Positions 26,564 through 35,679 of a stretch of DNA of 60,079 nt are shown one piece after another. Every line of letters starts with the position of its first letter. Within the stretch, counting starts at the first letter, position 1. Source of the DNA: Sphingobacteriales bacterium (GTDB lineage: Bacteria > Bacteroidota > Bacteroidia > Sphingobacteriales > Sphingobacteriaceae); NCBI GenBank assembly GCA_015655115.1, contig JAATFQ010000048.1, positions 1 through 60,079 on the forward strand, written 5' to 3'. The notes beneath the pieces were generated by a model that saw only the letters and a program-made list of their open reading frames with translations, ran no database searches and was not told where the DNA came from. A program made the translations under genes and the position numbers.

Positions 26564-29500
26564 TTAAAATCCAACATTAAGGCCTATAACACAACCTCTG
26601 TTAAACGTAGAGCCGCCCAGATCAGGGTCAATCCAATCAATTTTTGAATAGATGAGACCAGGATTAGTAGCCTGGACATATACTTTCACTCTTGAGAGTT
26701 TCAGCTTTTTAGTAAATAGTTCGGGGAAAGTATAGCCCAGGGATATATTCCTGATTTTTATAAATGTGCCGTCCTGATAGTTCATAGAGCTTTTATAGGC
26801 ATCTCCGGCAGCGCTGTTATAATTTGGTGCAGGGTAATCATTTGTAGGATTTGTAGGGGTCCAATAATTAACCACACGTTGTGCAAAACGTCCTTGCAGG
26901 GATTCTGCTCCTGTTTCAATAGTATAGTTGAACCGTCCAAGTATAAAGAAAGAAAGGTCAAAGTTCTTGTAAGTAAAAGTATTGGTTATGCCTCCGGTCC
27001 AGTCCGGAGCAGAATGGCCAACAATCTGGCGATCATTGTTTGCATCAATAATATAATCACCATTAAGGTCCTTTACTTTAATATTTCCGGGTCTGAACTT
27101 ACTGGCTTCACTTAAGATTTTGTCATTGAATAATTTCATTTCGGCAAGATCTTCAGGTGTATTCTGCCATATTCCTAATTTTACATAATCATAATAAGTA
27201 TTAATTCTTTCGCCGATAAATCTTGAATTGGTCGGATCATTTCCATTGGCAAGTTCAGTAATTTTATCTTTGGAAATCGTTAGGTTAAGTGTAGATGACC
27301 AGCTGAAATTTTTGGCTTTGACATTTATGGTATTGAGTGTTAAATCGACTCCTTTATTTGAAGTTGCTCCTACATTTGCATAAGATGTGCTGTATCCATT
27401 TATAGTTGAAATATTTTTGAGCAACAGCAAGTCAGTTGTTTTAGACCTGTATATATCAAGAGACCCTCCGATTCTTCCTTTGATCAGATTAAAGTCTATA
27501 CCCAGGTTATACTGTAGGGTGTGTTCCCATCCGAGAGCCTGGTTGGGCAATGGAATTGGATTTGCAAGAGAAGCGTCGGAAGAAACATACCCGGCGCTGA
27601 CAGTGGATCCATATGGATAGTATAAGGTTTGCAAACTTCCTACACTGCTATAAAATGGAATAGCAGCATTACCTGTACTACCCACACCCAGGCGTAATTT
27701 TAGCTGGTCGATCCATTTAATATCTTTCAGAAAATCTTCCTGATCCATACGCCATGCTATGGCTGCAGAAGGGAAAAAATCCCATTTATTTCCCGGTGCG
27801 AGCTGCGAAGCGCCATCCCAGCGGACAGAGGCAGTTAAAAGGTACTTATTATCAAACGAATAGTTTACGCGGCCCATATACGATAGAAGTGAGGACTGGG
27901 CAAGGTTTGTGGAATAAGAATCCAGGGCCGAAACTGAATTTAGCTGGTACCATAACTGGCTGGCGTAAGGTACATTCTTTGCTGCCATTCCTGAAGATTC
28001 ATCTCTTGTAGTAGAAGAACTATGAAGCAGAGTGGCACCAAAATTATGTTTACCTATGGTCTTATCGTAATAGATCAGGTGATCCAGTGTATAGGCAAAC
28101 TTATTATTCTGTAACAGCTGTGCATAATTACTTGATCCGGGTACACCACCACCGCCATTTATTGATTTGGCATCCTGCCATTTTCCATTATATAGATTAT
28201 AGTAATCGGGACCGAAATTTACACGATATTTAAGACCTTTCATTAAGGTTACTTCGGCATAAACCGATCCTATAGTTCTCAGGGTTTTTCTAAGGTTGAT
28301 ATTATAATTCTCTTCCCCAACAGGACTTTGGATATTAATATCACCTCCCGGAAGATCAATTCTATTCCCGTCAGCATCGAAAGGAACTGCAACAGGTAAC
28401 ATTCCCTTAGCTGCAAAATAAAGGTTGCCAGGCCCTGTGGCGCTTGAGCTTGAGAAGCCATAGTTCTGAAACCCATAGGTTGCAGTGAGGTTAACACCCA
28501 TGCTGAACCAATCTACAGGATGGATATCAACACTTACTTTTGTACTGTACCGGGTATAATCCTGTCCAAGTTGTGTACCCTGCTGATTGAGATAGCCAAA
28601 TGAACCGTAAGCTTTTATTTTTTCTGTGCCACCGCTGGCGCTAAGGGTATGATCAGTGGTTATACCTGTTTTTGATACCAGGTCTGTCCAGTTTGTTGTA
28701 GGAACCAGGCTTCCATCCCAGGTGCCATTTTGCCATCCTTTTGCAATGTTGTCCAGCACGTACTGATCCCCCGCGAAAATGCGGTTATCTTCTGCCTGAG
28801 TAGCGACTGTAGGATATTCACCTTTAACGGGGGTTGTTAGGTATTGATTTATAAATCCTATCCGTCTGTAAGCATCACGACGAAATTCGACATATTGTCC
28901 GGAGTTCATCATTTCTGTCCGATCAGAAATTTGTTCTATAGTCGTTGTACCTACGTAGTCCAGTGAAAGTCTGCCGCTTTTTCCTTTTTTAGTTGTGACT
29001 AACACTACACCGTTTGCGCCACGTGAGCCATATATAGCCGTCGCAGATGCATCCTTCAGAATGTCAATATTTTCAATATCATTTGGATTAATTGCGTCGA
29101 TACCTCCCGCTGCAAACGGGATTCCGTCAACTACATATAGCGGTGAATTTGTCGCAGCAATTGAACGTGATCCTCTAATTAAGATGCTGCCCATCTGTCC
29201 CGGGCGTTCATTCGAGGTTATATCCACACCAGCAGCTTTTCCCTGAATAGCCTGAAGTGCATTAGTTACAGGTCTGGAGCGTATTTCTGCAGCATTAACG
29301 CTTGCAACAGCCCCTGTAAGGTCGCTTTTCTTAACCCTGTTATAGCCTACTACGACAATTTCATCAAGGTCATTTGTAGTGGTATTTAGCTTTACATTAA
29401 TAGTCTGACGTCCATTTACGGGGATCTCCTGGGTGGTATATCCAATATAAGAGAAAACTAAAACTGGATTGGTGATATTTGAAGGGATCCTGATGGTGAA

Positions 29501-29794
29501 ATTTCCATTATTATCCGTAACAGCACCTCCGGGCGTACCTTTAATTTTTACAACAACTCCTATCAGTGTTTCTCCATTTTCATCGGACACTTTACCTTTA
29601 ACAGTGATATCAAGCCGATTGTTACTTAGCTTTGAGCCGGTATTTGAAAAGAGAGGTGTTTCGTGATTTAGATTGGCGAAGGATGATTGGCTTATCGATA
29701 CAAGTGAAAGTACACAAATGCTCATCATCAGAAATTTTTTTCCTGTCATTGGTTTATGCCAACGCAGGGGTTCTGAATTTAAACTGAAGTTCAT
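26564..29794 (-). CDS. SusC/RagA-family TonB-dependent outer-membrane transporter
   Basis: This 1076-residue outer-membrane porin imports glycan oligosaccharides using TonB energy. After a signal peptide (hydrophobic core near FLMMSICVLSLVSI, ending SSFAN) come a carboxypeptidase-D-like regulatory domain (about 65-140: VKGKVSDENGETLIGVVVKIKG, PVLVFSYIGYTTQEI) and the plug with SusC signatures (VVVGYNRVKKSDLTGAVASV, LQAIQGKAAGVDI, ILIRGSRSI, PLYVVDGIPF, ENIDILKDASATAIYGSRGANGVVLVTTKKG). The barrel ends with a C-terminal Phe. It lacks an STN domain, so it is not of the FecA-signalling kind, in contrast to the SusC at 45.6 kb. Its gene precedes susD. The promoter should lie in the 29795-30300 region. 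Confidence 0.96.
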   Translation of the reverse strand: MNFSLNSEPLRWHKPMTGKKFLMMSICVLSLVSISQSSFANLNHETPLFSNTGSKLSNNRLDITVKGKVSDENGETLIGVVVKIKGTPGGAVTDNNGNFTIRIPSNITNPVLVFSYIGYTTQEIPVNGRQTINVKLNTTTNDLDEIVVVGYNRVKKSDLTGAVASVNAAEIRSRPVTNALQAIQGKAAGVDITSNERPGQMGSILIRGSRSIAATNSPLYVVDGIPFAAGGIDAINPNDIENIDILKDASATAIYGSRGANGVVLVTTKKGKSGRLSLDYVGTTTIEQISDRTEMMNSGQYVEFRRDAYRRIGFINQYLTTPVKGEYPTVATQAEDNRIFAGDQYVLDNIAKGWQNGTWDGSLVPTTNWTDLVSKTGITTDHTLSASGGTEKIKAYGSFGYLNQQGTQLGQDYTRYSTKVSVDIHPVDWFSMGVNLTATYGFQNYGFSSSSATGPGNLYFAAKGMLPVAVPFDADGNRIDLPGGDINIQSPVGEENYNINLRKTLRTIGSVYAEVTLMKGLKYRVNFGPDYYNLYNGKWQDAKSINGGGGVPGSSNYAQLLQNNKFAYTLDHLIYYDKTIGKHNFGATLLHSSSTTRDESSGMAAKNVPYASQLWYQLNSVSALDSYSTNLAQSSLLSYMGRVNYSFDNKYLLTASVRWDGASQLAPGNKWDFFPSAAIAWRMDQEDFLKDIKWIDQLKLRLGVGSTGNAAIPFYSSVGSLQTLYYPYGSTVSAGYVSSDASLANPIPLPNQALGWEHTLQYNLGIDFNLIKGRIGGSLDIYRSKTTDLLLLKNISTINGYSTSYANVGATSNKGVDLTLNTINVKAKNFSWSSTLNLTISKDKITELANGNDPTNSRFIGERINTYYDYVKLGIWQNTPEDLAEMKLFNDKILSEASKFRPGNIKVKDLNGDYIIDANNDRQIVGHSAPDWTGGITNTFTYKNFDLSFFILGRFNYTIETGAESLQGRFAQRVVNYWTPTNPTNDYPAPNYNSAAGDAYKSSMNYQDGTFIKIRNISLGYTFPELFTKKLKLSRVKVYVQATNPGLIYSKIDWIDPDLGGSTFNRGCVIGLNVGF

Positions 29795-30300
29795 AGCTTT
29801 TAATTTGGTTAAAAATATATTTGGTTATGCATGGTGTGTTCATTTTTGTATTAAAAATGAATATTGAAAATCTTGGTTGCTTTCTATCTGGGTCTTCTGC
29901 TGGTTTGTTTGAAGGTGTGAAAAGAATAATTTAAGAGAGGTTTTATCTAAAAACAGACATAGGAAAAAATGATCCTTTGTTTAGGTTTTATACCTGTAAA
30001 GGTTAACCGGGATTCAAAATCATAACATTCATATTTGGTGTGTTTTATAATTTAGTGCTACGTTCGGATTTTAATTTCAGGCATCTGTCCTGTTCTATCC
30101 TGTTCGTGGATGTTAAAATGCTAAATAATAATGCTTTATTTGTTGTATTTGACTATTATAGAGCTATTTAGCTTTTGGCTTGGGTGCGTAAAATTAATTT
30201 TTCAGGTCAAAAAATTGCATCCGGAAAAATCGATATTTCGATTCTTCAAATAGTATGATACAAGATCTAATACTGTCTTTTGATATGAATGTGATCAGGG
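29795..30300. other. AT-rich upstream region of susC, no gene seen
   Basis: About 500 nt separate the susC start from the terminator of the arabinanase gene, which points the same way. It presumably contains the susC promoter and a long leader. I see a small palindrome AATCGATATTTCGATT near 30226 but no reading frame worth calling and no clear promoter pair. Confidence 0.4.
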
Positions 30301-30301
30301 T

Positions 30302-30356
30302 TAAAATAAAAAGAGAGAGCCACTTATAAAGTAACTCTCTCTCTCTTTTTATTTTA
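30302..30356. terminator. Terminator downstream of GH43 arabinanase
   Basis: An 18-bp perfect inverted repeat (30302-30319 with 30339-30356), based on GAGAGAG/CTCTCTC, is flanked by A- and T-rich runs that give a T-tract in either direction. It lies 14 nt beyond the minus-strand GH43 stop. Confidence 0.85.
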
Positions 30357-30369
30357 ACCAGGGCTTAGA

Positions 30370-31827
30370 TTATTGTCCAGCAGTCCCTACCGTCCACTGC
30401 TGGCATGTTGCCCCGTTATAATCAAATAGTGCAAGCTGGACTCCATCTGCTGTGGAAGCATTTGGCACTTCGACAACTCTGTTACCATTAAGCGGGGTAA
30501 ATACCAGGTTACCGCTTCCCGTCCTGGACAAATTGAATTTCTGGCAATTGTTATTCAGATAGGCATAGAGGTCCAGAGGGGCACCATTAGCTGTATTACA
30601 ATTGATTACATCTGCTGCCAGACCACCCTGGGCACAGGTGATCTTATACACACCGTTTCCCAGCGTAGTGAAGTCCCAGGCCTGGCATAACAGCCCATTG
30701 CTGGTACCCTGTGCGATCGCTTGTTGTGAAGCTCCCGTACATCCCCAGGCATCCCAGACCTTACCGCTATTTACATTCGTGATTTTATAACGTCCTGCAG
30801 CAATCCAGTCTTGTGTAATAAATGGCCAGCCGTTAGACCAACCCATATTGCCTACAGCTAAAGTCGGCGTGCCGCTATTATCGCCATCATAATAGTGATA
30901 AGTCACAAAATTATATCCATTTTCAGCATAAACACCCACCTGTCCGGGACCATAATACTTACCCGACGAACTCAATACAGTTGTGCCGCCTCCGCTGAGC
31001 AGATTTACTCCATTTTGGTCAACATAAGTACCATTAGGGCTGGTGGAACGTCCCATCTGGACATAATACGTGCTGCTGGTACCGTTACAGCAAACACCGC
31101 GATTATAGAACAAGTAATAATAGCTCCCGTTTCTGATCACATAAGAAGCTTCATGTTCACTGCTGCTGCTTCCTGCGATATTTTTAACCGTGGTATTAAG
31201 CCTTTTCCCTGTTGCAGGATTAATCTGCGCTATCCATATACCGGTTAAGTGAGAACCATAAGTCATCCAGTAATTTCCACTGGCATCAGCAAATACCGAA
31301 GGGTCGATACTGCCATAAACAGTATTGTTATCAGAATAAATAACCATCCCCTGGTCTGTCCAGGTGGTTAAGTCTGTACTTGTTGCTACGCCTATTGCAC
31401 AGGGTTTTGCACCCATGGAAGCTGAGTAATACATATAATACTTTCCACCCATATAGATACATTCCGGTGCCCAGAATGTGCCTGCAAAAGTACTGACATA
31501 AGAATTGATCCATGATGGCCATGTACCTGAACTGAAGACAGTCGATGCCACGGTCCATTTTACGAGATCTGTAGAAGTAAGATGATAGATCTGATTGCCT
31601 GTGCCCCATACGTGGTAAACACCGTTTCGTTTAATGATAGTTGAGGGATCGTGGATTCCTGTAGCCCCTGCTAAAGACGCTGTCGTTATAGCGTCACTTG
31701 TAACTGCGGCAGATGCTGTCCTCAGTGATGTTTTAATCCGTTCAGTTTTCTTACAACTCATTACCGCTGTAATTGTTACCACTGCCAGAATTTTACAAAG
31801 CATGGTCGGTGAAAAATAGATTTTCAT
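30370..31827 (-). CDS. GH43 endo-alpha-1,5-L-arabinanase with C-terminal ricin-type lectin domain, lipoprotein
   Basis: A 485-residue lipoprotein from the ATG at 31827 (lipobox AVMSC, Cys25). Residues about 50-345 form a GH43 propeller of the endo-arabinanase group: GIHDPSTIIKRNGVYHVWGTG (general base Asp), TFWAPECIYMGGKYYMYYSAS, YGSIDPSVFADASGNYWMTYGSH (pKa-modulating Asp), EHEASYVIRNGSYYYLFYNRG (acid Glu) and NMGWSNGWPFI. The last 130 residues are a beta-trefoil of ricin B type (CQAWDFTTLGNGVYKI, CQKFNLSRTGSGNLVF, CQQWTVG), likely binding arabinan. It probably cuts arabinan side chains of RG-I at the surface. An in-frame TTG two codons upstream is not preferred. The AraC regulator gene lies upstream on the same strand. 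Confidence 0.94.
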   Translation of the reverse strand: MKIYFSPTMLCKILAVVTITAVMSCKKTERIKTSLRTASAAVTSDAITTASLAGATGIHDPSTIIKRNGVYHVWGTGNQIYHLTSTDLVKWTVASTVFSSGTWPSWINSYVSTFAGTFWAPECIYMGGKYYMYYSASMGAKPCAIGVATSTDLTTWTDQGMVIYSDNNTVYGSIDPSVFADASGNYWMTYGSHLTGIWIAQINPATGKRLNTTVKNIAGSSSSEHEASYVIRNGSYYYLFYNRGVCCNGTSSTYYVQMGRSTSPNGTYVDQNGVNLLSGGGTTVLSSSGKYYGPGQVGVYAENGYNFVTYHYYDGDNSGTPTLAVGNMGWSNGWPFITQDWIAAGRYKITNVNSGKVWDAWGCTGASQQAIAQGTSNGLLCQAWDFTTLGNGVYKITCAQGGLAADVINCNTANGAPLDLYAYLNNNCQKFNLSRTGSGNLVFTPLNGNRVVEVPNASTADGVQLALFDYNGATCQQWTVGTAGQ

Positions 31828-32079
31828 AAACAAATTTAATAAATGGTTAGTGCCTACTCTTAAGATTTTCGGCCTCTTCTATTTTTAGTAAACAGATGCT
31901 AATAATTAGTGGAATATTAGCGTCGTATTTATAATTAAAAATAAAAATAAATAACCATTTATTCAATGATGAAATAATTAAACTATGGTCAGTACCAGAA
32001 CTTTGTGATGACGTATGAATATGACTGTACGAGTTGAAGGATTTTGTATGAAATTAAATGTTACGTAACAGGTACCTGA

Positions 32080-33231
32080 TTAATTGTAGTACTTTTTTTT
32101 CCATTCCAGGGGAGATGTGCCTTCCAGATGACTGAACCATCTGCTGACATGACTGATATCCTGAAAACCCAGTTCAAAAGCAATCTCTTTAATACTCAGA
32201 TTTTGTTTTAAGAGTTGTTTAAACATTGATAGTTTGCGGAATTGGATTTCCTGATGAATAGTATTACCGGTAAGTTTTTTGAATCTGCTATTCAGCACTC
32301 TTAAAGAAAAGTTTCCGGCAGCGGCTACATCGTTTACTGTAATCGGAAGCCGGATATTGCTCGAAATGAATGTTATGGCTTCAGCAACATCACTGTCCTC
32401 CGTGGAAACAGTATCTGTGGACGTTCTTTCCATAACTTCCACCGCTTCAGTGGAAATAAAGTGCTGATGCTTCCGGGTCCCATTCATCATCTCATCAAGT
32501 ATGCTGCAAACACTGCTGGCAGTTTTACCATGATTTCGGGAAATACTCGAGAGGTTGGGAGAGGTGATATTACAGATGAGTTCATCATTGTCAATTCCCA
32601 GTATAGCAATCTCATGGGGAACTTTAATTGCGGCCATTGAGCAGGAATTGATTAGTATCTGACCGAAGTCATCATTGCAGCAGAGTACCGCGATAGGTTT
32701 CGGAAGTTTTTTCAGCCAATTATTGAGGTCCGTAAAGTTATGAGTAAGCACATCGGCATCATTACCTTTCAGAAAATAGGAATAGAAATTTATGCCCGCT
32801 TCCTCTGCATGAAACTTAAAACTGGAATGCCTGGCTTCTGACCATTCCAGTCCTTCGATACCAAAAAAGGCGAAGTTTTGAAATCCCTTTTTCTGAAAAT
32901 ATTTGGCGGCCATCTTTCCGTCCGATTCATAATTCCCTTTTACATAAGGTATACTGCTGGAATGATGAACGGAAGTCACCTGGACTACAGGAATACCCAT
33001 TCTTTTGAGTGCTGATACATTCTGCGGAAATTCCAGTATACATCCGTCAGGCTTCAAAGCCTTTATGATGCTGATGTCACTTCTGGTGTGGTTATTTTTT
33101 AAAAAATAGGCAGGCTCAAAGATGATATCCCAGTGGTTTAAGCGATTATGGGCATATATACCTTTTAAGATATCACGGCTATAACCTCTGCCTGACTTAA
33201 GATGCACAAACACTTTTTTTCTGGTTTCCAT
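32080..33231 (-). CDS. AraC-family regulator with LacI-like sugar-binding domain (XylR type)
   Basis: This 383-residue cytoplasmic regulator has an N-terminal periplasmic-binding-protein-like sensor (about 5-275: VFVHLKSGRGYSRDILKGIYAHN, VLCCNDDFGQILINSCSMAAIKVP, IAILGIDNDELICNITSPNLSSI) and a C-terminal AraC double helix-turn-helix (about 285-383: VNDVAAAGNFSLRVLNSRFKKLTGNTIHQEI, IKEIAFELGFQDISHVSRWFSHLEGTSPLEW). This is the XylR-type layout, where a sugar bound to the first domain controls DNA binding. It is divergent from the dehydratase/SDR pair (90 nt apart) and upstream of the arabinanase on its own strand, so both are plausible targets. The inducer is probably a pentose or sugar acid, which is inference. 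Confidence 0.9.
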   Translation of the reverse strand: METRKKVFVHLKSGRGYSRDILKGIYAHNRLNHWDIIFEPAYFLKNNHTRSDISIIKALKPDGCILEFPQNVSALKRMGIPVVQVTSVHHSSSIPYVKGNYESDGKMAAKYFQKKGFQNFAFFGIEGLEWSEARHSSFKFHAEEAGINFYSYFLKGNDADVLTHNFTDLNNWLKKLPKPIAVLCCNDDFGQILINSCSMAAIKVPHEIAILGIDNDELICNITSPNLSSISRNHGKTASSVCSILDEMMNGTRKHQHFISTEAVEVMERTSTDTVSTEDSDVAEAITFISSNIRLPITVNDVAAAGNFSLRVLNSRFKKLTGNTIHQEIQFRKLSMFKQLLKQNLSIKEIAFELGFQDISHVSRWFSHLEGTSPLEWKKKYYN

Positions 33232-33321
33232 AACAAATGGTATTAAAAGGCGGTAAAATAGCCAAAAAAGGCTTAACTCTTCAGCTGTTTCTTCCTTTAA
33301 TTTGAAGCTTAATTTATCAGT

Positions 33322-34410
33322 ATGAGTTCTTCAATAAATATTAAAAGTTATCGCTTATATAAAGCCACTGCACAGCTGAAGAAGCCTATTGCAGATGCAA
33401 CACATACGCTTCATGAAATATCTTTTCTGGTATTAAGATTGCAGCTGGAGAATGGGATTATCGGAGAATCCTATTTATTGTCATTTCAATATTCTCCTGC
33501 AGCCATCAGGGGTGCCTTCAGTGATCTGCTGCCATTGATCAAAGGTTATGCAGTAAATGAAACAGGCAAAGTATATCAAAAGCTGGAGGATGTTGCTGAG
33601 TATTTTGGTAATCAGGGAGTAAACCGCTGGGTACAGTCGGCCATCAACATTGCCATGTGGGATGCCTGGGGGAAATATCTCGGGCAGCCGGTTGGCAAAT
33701 TGTTGGGAACATACCGGGACAAGTGTGCTATTTATGGCAGCGGGGGCTGGATATCCTATTCTGTTGATGAGCTGGTGGAAGAAGTAACAGCCTATGCAGA
33801 CAGGGGGTTCAGGGCTGTAAAAATTAAAGTTGGTTCGGCAGACTGGCATACAGATTATGAGCGTTTAAAAATCGTGCGCAATGCGGTTGGTAACAAAGTC
33901 AACATTATGATGGATGCCAATCAGGGGATGAATTTACCTGCGGCTCTGCAGCTGGCCAGGGCGGCACATGAGTTGGAGATCTTTTGGTTTGAAGAGCCCT
34001 TGCATCATCAGGATTTCGACGGCTATCAGGCATTAAAACAGCAGACAGGTATATCTTTGGCAATGGGTGAGCGCGAGTATGATACACTGGCTCTGGTACA
34101 GTTGCTGGAACGTAAGGCGATTGACATCTGGCAGCCTGATTTGCTGCGTATTGGCAGTGTCGAAAAATGGCGTGAAAGTGCGTCGCTGGCTAACAGCTAT
34201 CATGTGCCCGTTTTACCGCATTATTATAAAGACTATGACGTTCCATTGGTGTGTTCAATTCCAAACGGGGTAGGTGTAGAGTCATTCGACTGGATAGATC
34301 CGCTTATTGACAATCCGATGGTGCTGAAAGATGGATATGCTTTTCCGCATGAGGGACCGGGCTGGGGGTTCAACTTCATTGATGATTATTTAACTGAAAT
34401 ACCATTATAG
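33322..34410 (+). CDS. Enolase-superfamily sugar-acid dehydratase (mandelate racemase group)
   Basis: A 362-residue cytoplasmic enzyme with the mandelate-racemase/muconate-lactonizing layout. It has an N-terminal capping domain (1-125), then a barrel with KxK motif VKIKVG (Lys167, Lys169), metal ligands Asp198 (MMDANQ), Glu224 (WFEEP) and Glu250 (MGERE), and the His300/Asp273 dyad (VLPHYY, IWQPD). This set of residues marks the mandelate racemase subgroup, most of whose members dehydrate sugar acids such as rhamnonate, fuconate, galactarate or gluconate. The next gene, an SDR oxidoreductase, starts at the following base. The pair could be two steps in a sugar-acid pathway fed by pectin breakdown. 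The exact substrate cannot be read from the sequence. Confidence 0.88.
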   Translation: MSSSINIKSYRLYKATAQLKKPIADATHTLHEISFLVLRLQLENGIIGESYLLSFQYSPAAIRGAFSDLLPLIKGYAVNETGKVYQKLEDVAEYFGNQGVNRWVQSAINIAMWDAWGKYLGQPVGKLLGTYRDKCAIYGSGGWISYSVDELVEEVTAYADRGFRAVKIKVGSADWHTDYERLKIVRNAVGNKVNIMMDANQGMNLPAALQLARAAHELEIFWFEEPLHHQDFDGYQALKQQTGISLAMGEREYDTLALVQLLERKAIDIWQPDLLRIGSVEKWRESASLANSYHVPVLPHYYKDYDVPLVCSIPNGVGVESFDWIDPLIDNPMVLKDGYAFPHEGPGWGFNFIDDYLTEIPL

Positions 34411-35172
34411 ATGAATACAGTAGCTTTTTCGCTGGAAAATAAATTGGCGCTGATCACCGGCGGGGGTACAGGAATTGGCCTGGGGATCAGCAAGGCAATG
34501 GTAATGGCCGGAGCAAGAGTGGTCATTACCGGAAGGAGAGAGGATGTCTTACAGGCAGCTGTAGCTGAATTGGGTGAAAGTGCAGCATATATCGTAAATG
34601 ATATTACAGATAAAAAAAACATCCCTGAGCTGGTTGCTGAAATTAATACTGCATTTGGAACAATAGATATCCTGGTTAACAACGCGGGTATGCATTTGAA
34701 AAAGGCAGCACAAGATACCAGCGATGAGGAGTTTTTACAGATTATGCAGACCAATCTGCTGTCTGTTTTTTCTCTGACCAGAGAATGTGCAAAACAGATG
34801 ATTGAAAAGGGTGGTGGTTCAATCATCCTTATAGGCTCTATGGCCGGCATTTTCGGTGTGGATAAGGTAGTGGCCTACGGTACGTCTAAATCTGCACTCA
34901 ACGGATTAATGAATAGTTTGGTGACGGAATACTCGAAACACAATGTGCGTATCAATACAATTGCGCCTGGCTGGATAACATCTCCTATGTTTTTGAATGC
35001 TGTAAATACCGACCCGGCAAGAAAAGAAAAAATCGTGAACAGAATTGCTATGAATGGCTTTGGCACTCCGGCTGATATAGGTAATGCTGCAGTATTTTTA
35101 TCTTCAGCTGCAGCCCGTTACATTACAGGGGTAATGTTGCCGGTGGATGGGGGAGCAGTAGTAAATTTCTAG
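34411..35172 (+). CDS. Short-chain dehydrogenase/reductase, sugar-acid type
   Basis: This 253-residue classical SDR has the Rossmann glycine motif TGGGTGIGLG (about 16-25), NNAG at about 90, and catalytic Ser143 (GSMAG), Tyr156 and Lys160 (YGTSK). It ends in LPVDGGAVVNF. It resembles gluconate 5-dehydrogenase, KduD and related NAD(P)-dependent sugar-acid enzymes. It begins at the base after the dehydratase stop, so the two are translationally linked and probably act in one pathway. It is cytoplasmic. The family is certain and the substrate is inferred. Confidence 0.9.
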   Translation: MNTVAFSLENKLALITGGGTGIGLGISKAMVMAGARVVITGRREDVLQAAVAELGESAAYIVNDITDKKNIPELVAEINTAFGTIDILVNNAGMHLKKAAQDTSDEEFLQIMQTNLLSVFSLTRECAKQMIEKGGGSIILIGSMAGIFGVDKVVAYGTSKSALNGLMNSLVTEYSKHNVRINTIAPGWITSPMFLNAVNTDPARKEKIVNRIAMNGFGTPADIGNAAVFLSSAAARYITGVMLPVDGGAVVNF

Positions 35173-35191
35173 CGCATAAACTGGTGGAGCT

Positions 35192-35593
35192 TTATTTTTC
35201 AGGTTCCGGATGCTGATCGGCATCTTTTAACAGGAGCTTGACTTCGGCTTTATCTTTTGATATATCCTGACGGATAAGTGCAAACAGGCTCATATAAACA
35301 TTAGCTATCCATACCAATGCAAAGCCGGCTATGATATAACCTCTCCAGTCGTTAATCAGTAAAGTATAATGGGTGAAACAGATGAAGAACAGCGTAATAT
35401 AGTGGCTAAAACAGTATTCACAGGTGAACAGATAGAAAAATTTCCTGACTGCCATATTTTTTGCGTTTAAACTTCTTCTTCTGCAATATTCCCGGGGTTC
35501 TCTGAAAACTTCTTCGTGGGTAACCGTCCAGGAAATACATGCAATAGGTAAAGACAGGAGTAATAGCCAGGTAATCTGTTGACTGATAGTCAT
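35192..35593 (-). CDS. Small multi-pass membrane protein of unknown function
   Basis: A 133-residue protein from the ATG at 35593; an in-frame GTG at 35629 would overlap a hairpin and is not favoured. Three hydrophobic helices are seen at about 7-23 (ITWLLLLSLPIACISW), 58-78 (YCFSHYITLFFICFTHYTLL) and 84-108 (GYIIAGFALVWIANVYMSLFALI). A CEYC motif stands just before the second helix and an acidic, Lys-rich tail follows. I do not recognise the family. It is co-directional with the upstream PRC-barrel gene, with a hairpin between them. It faces the SDR gene convergently, 19 nt away. Confidence 0.7.
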   Translation of the reverse strand: MTISQQITWLLLLSLPIACISWTVTHEEVFREPREYCRRRSLNAKNMAVRKFFYLFTCEYCFSHYITLFFICFTHYTLLINDWRGYIIAGFALVWIANVYMSLFALIRQDISKDKAEVKLLLKDADQHPEPEK

Positions 35594-35609
35594 AGTTGGT
35601 GGTTTTAAA

Positions 35610-35646
35610 GATTTACACCATGGTATCACGTACTCTGGTGTAAATC
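35610..35646. repeat. 11-bp perfect inverted repeat upstream of membrane-protein gene
   Basis: GATTTACACCA (35610-35620) and TGGTGTAAATC (35636-35646) flank a 15-nt spacer. It lies between the PRC-barrel stop and the start of the small membrane-protein gene on the minus strand. It could be an operator or an mRNA hairpin. There is no T-tract. Confidence 0.6.
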
Positions 35647-35679
35647 ACTGTTTCTTATGTGTACAAATTAAAGATAACA

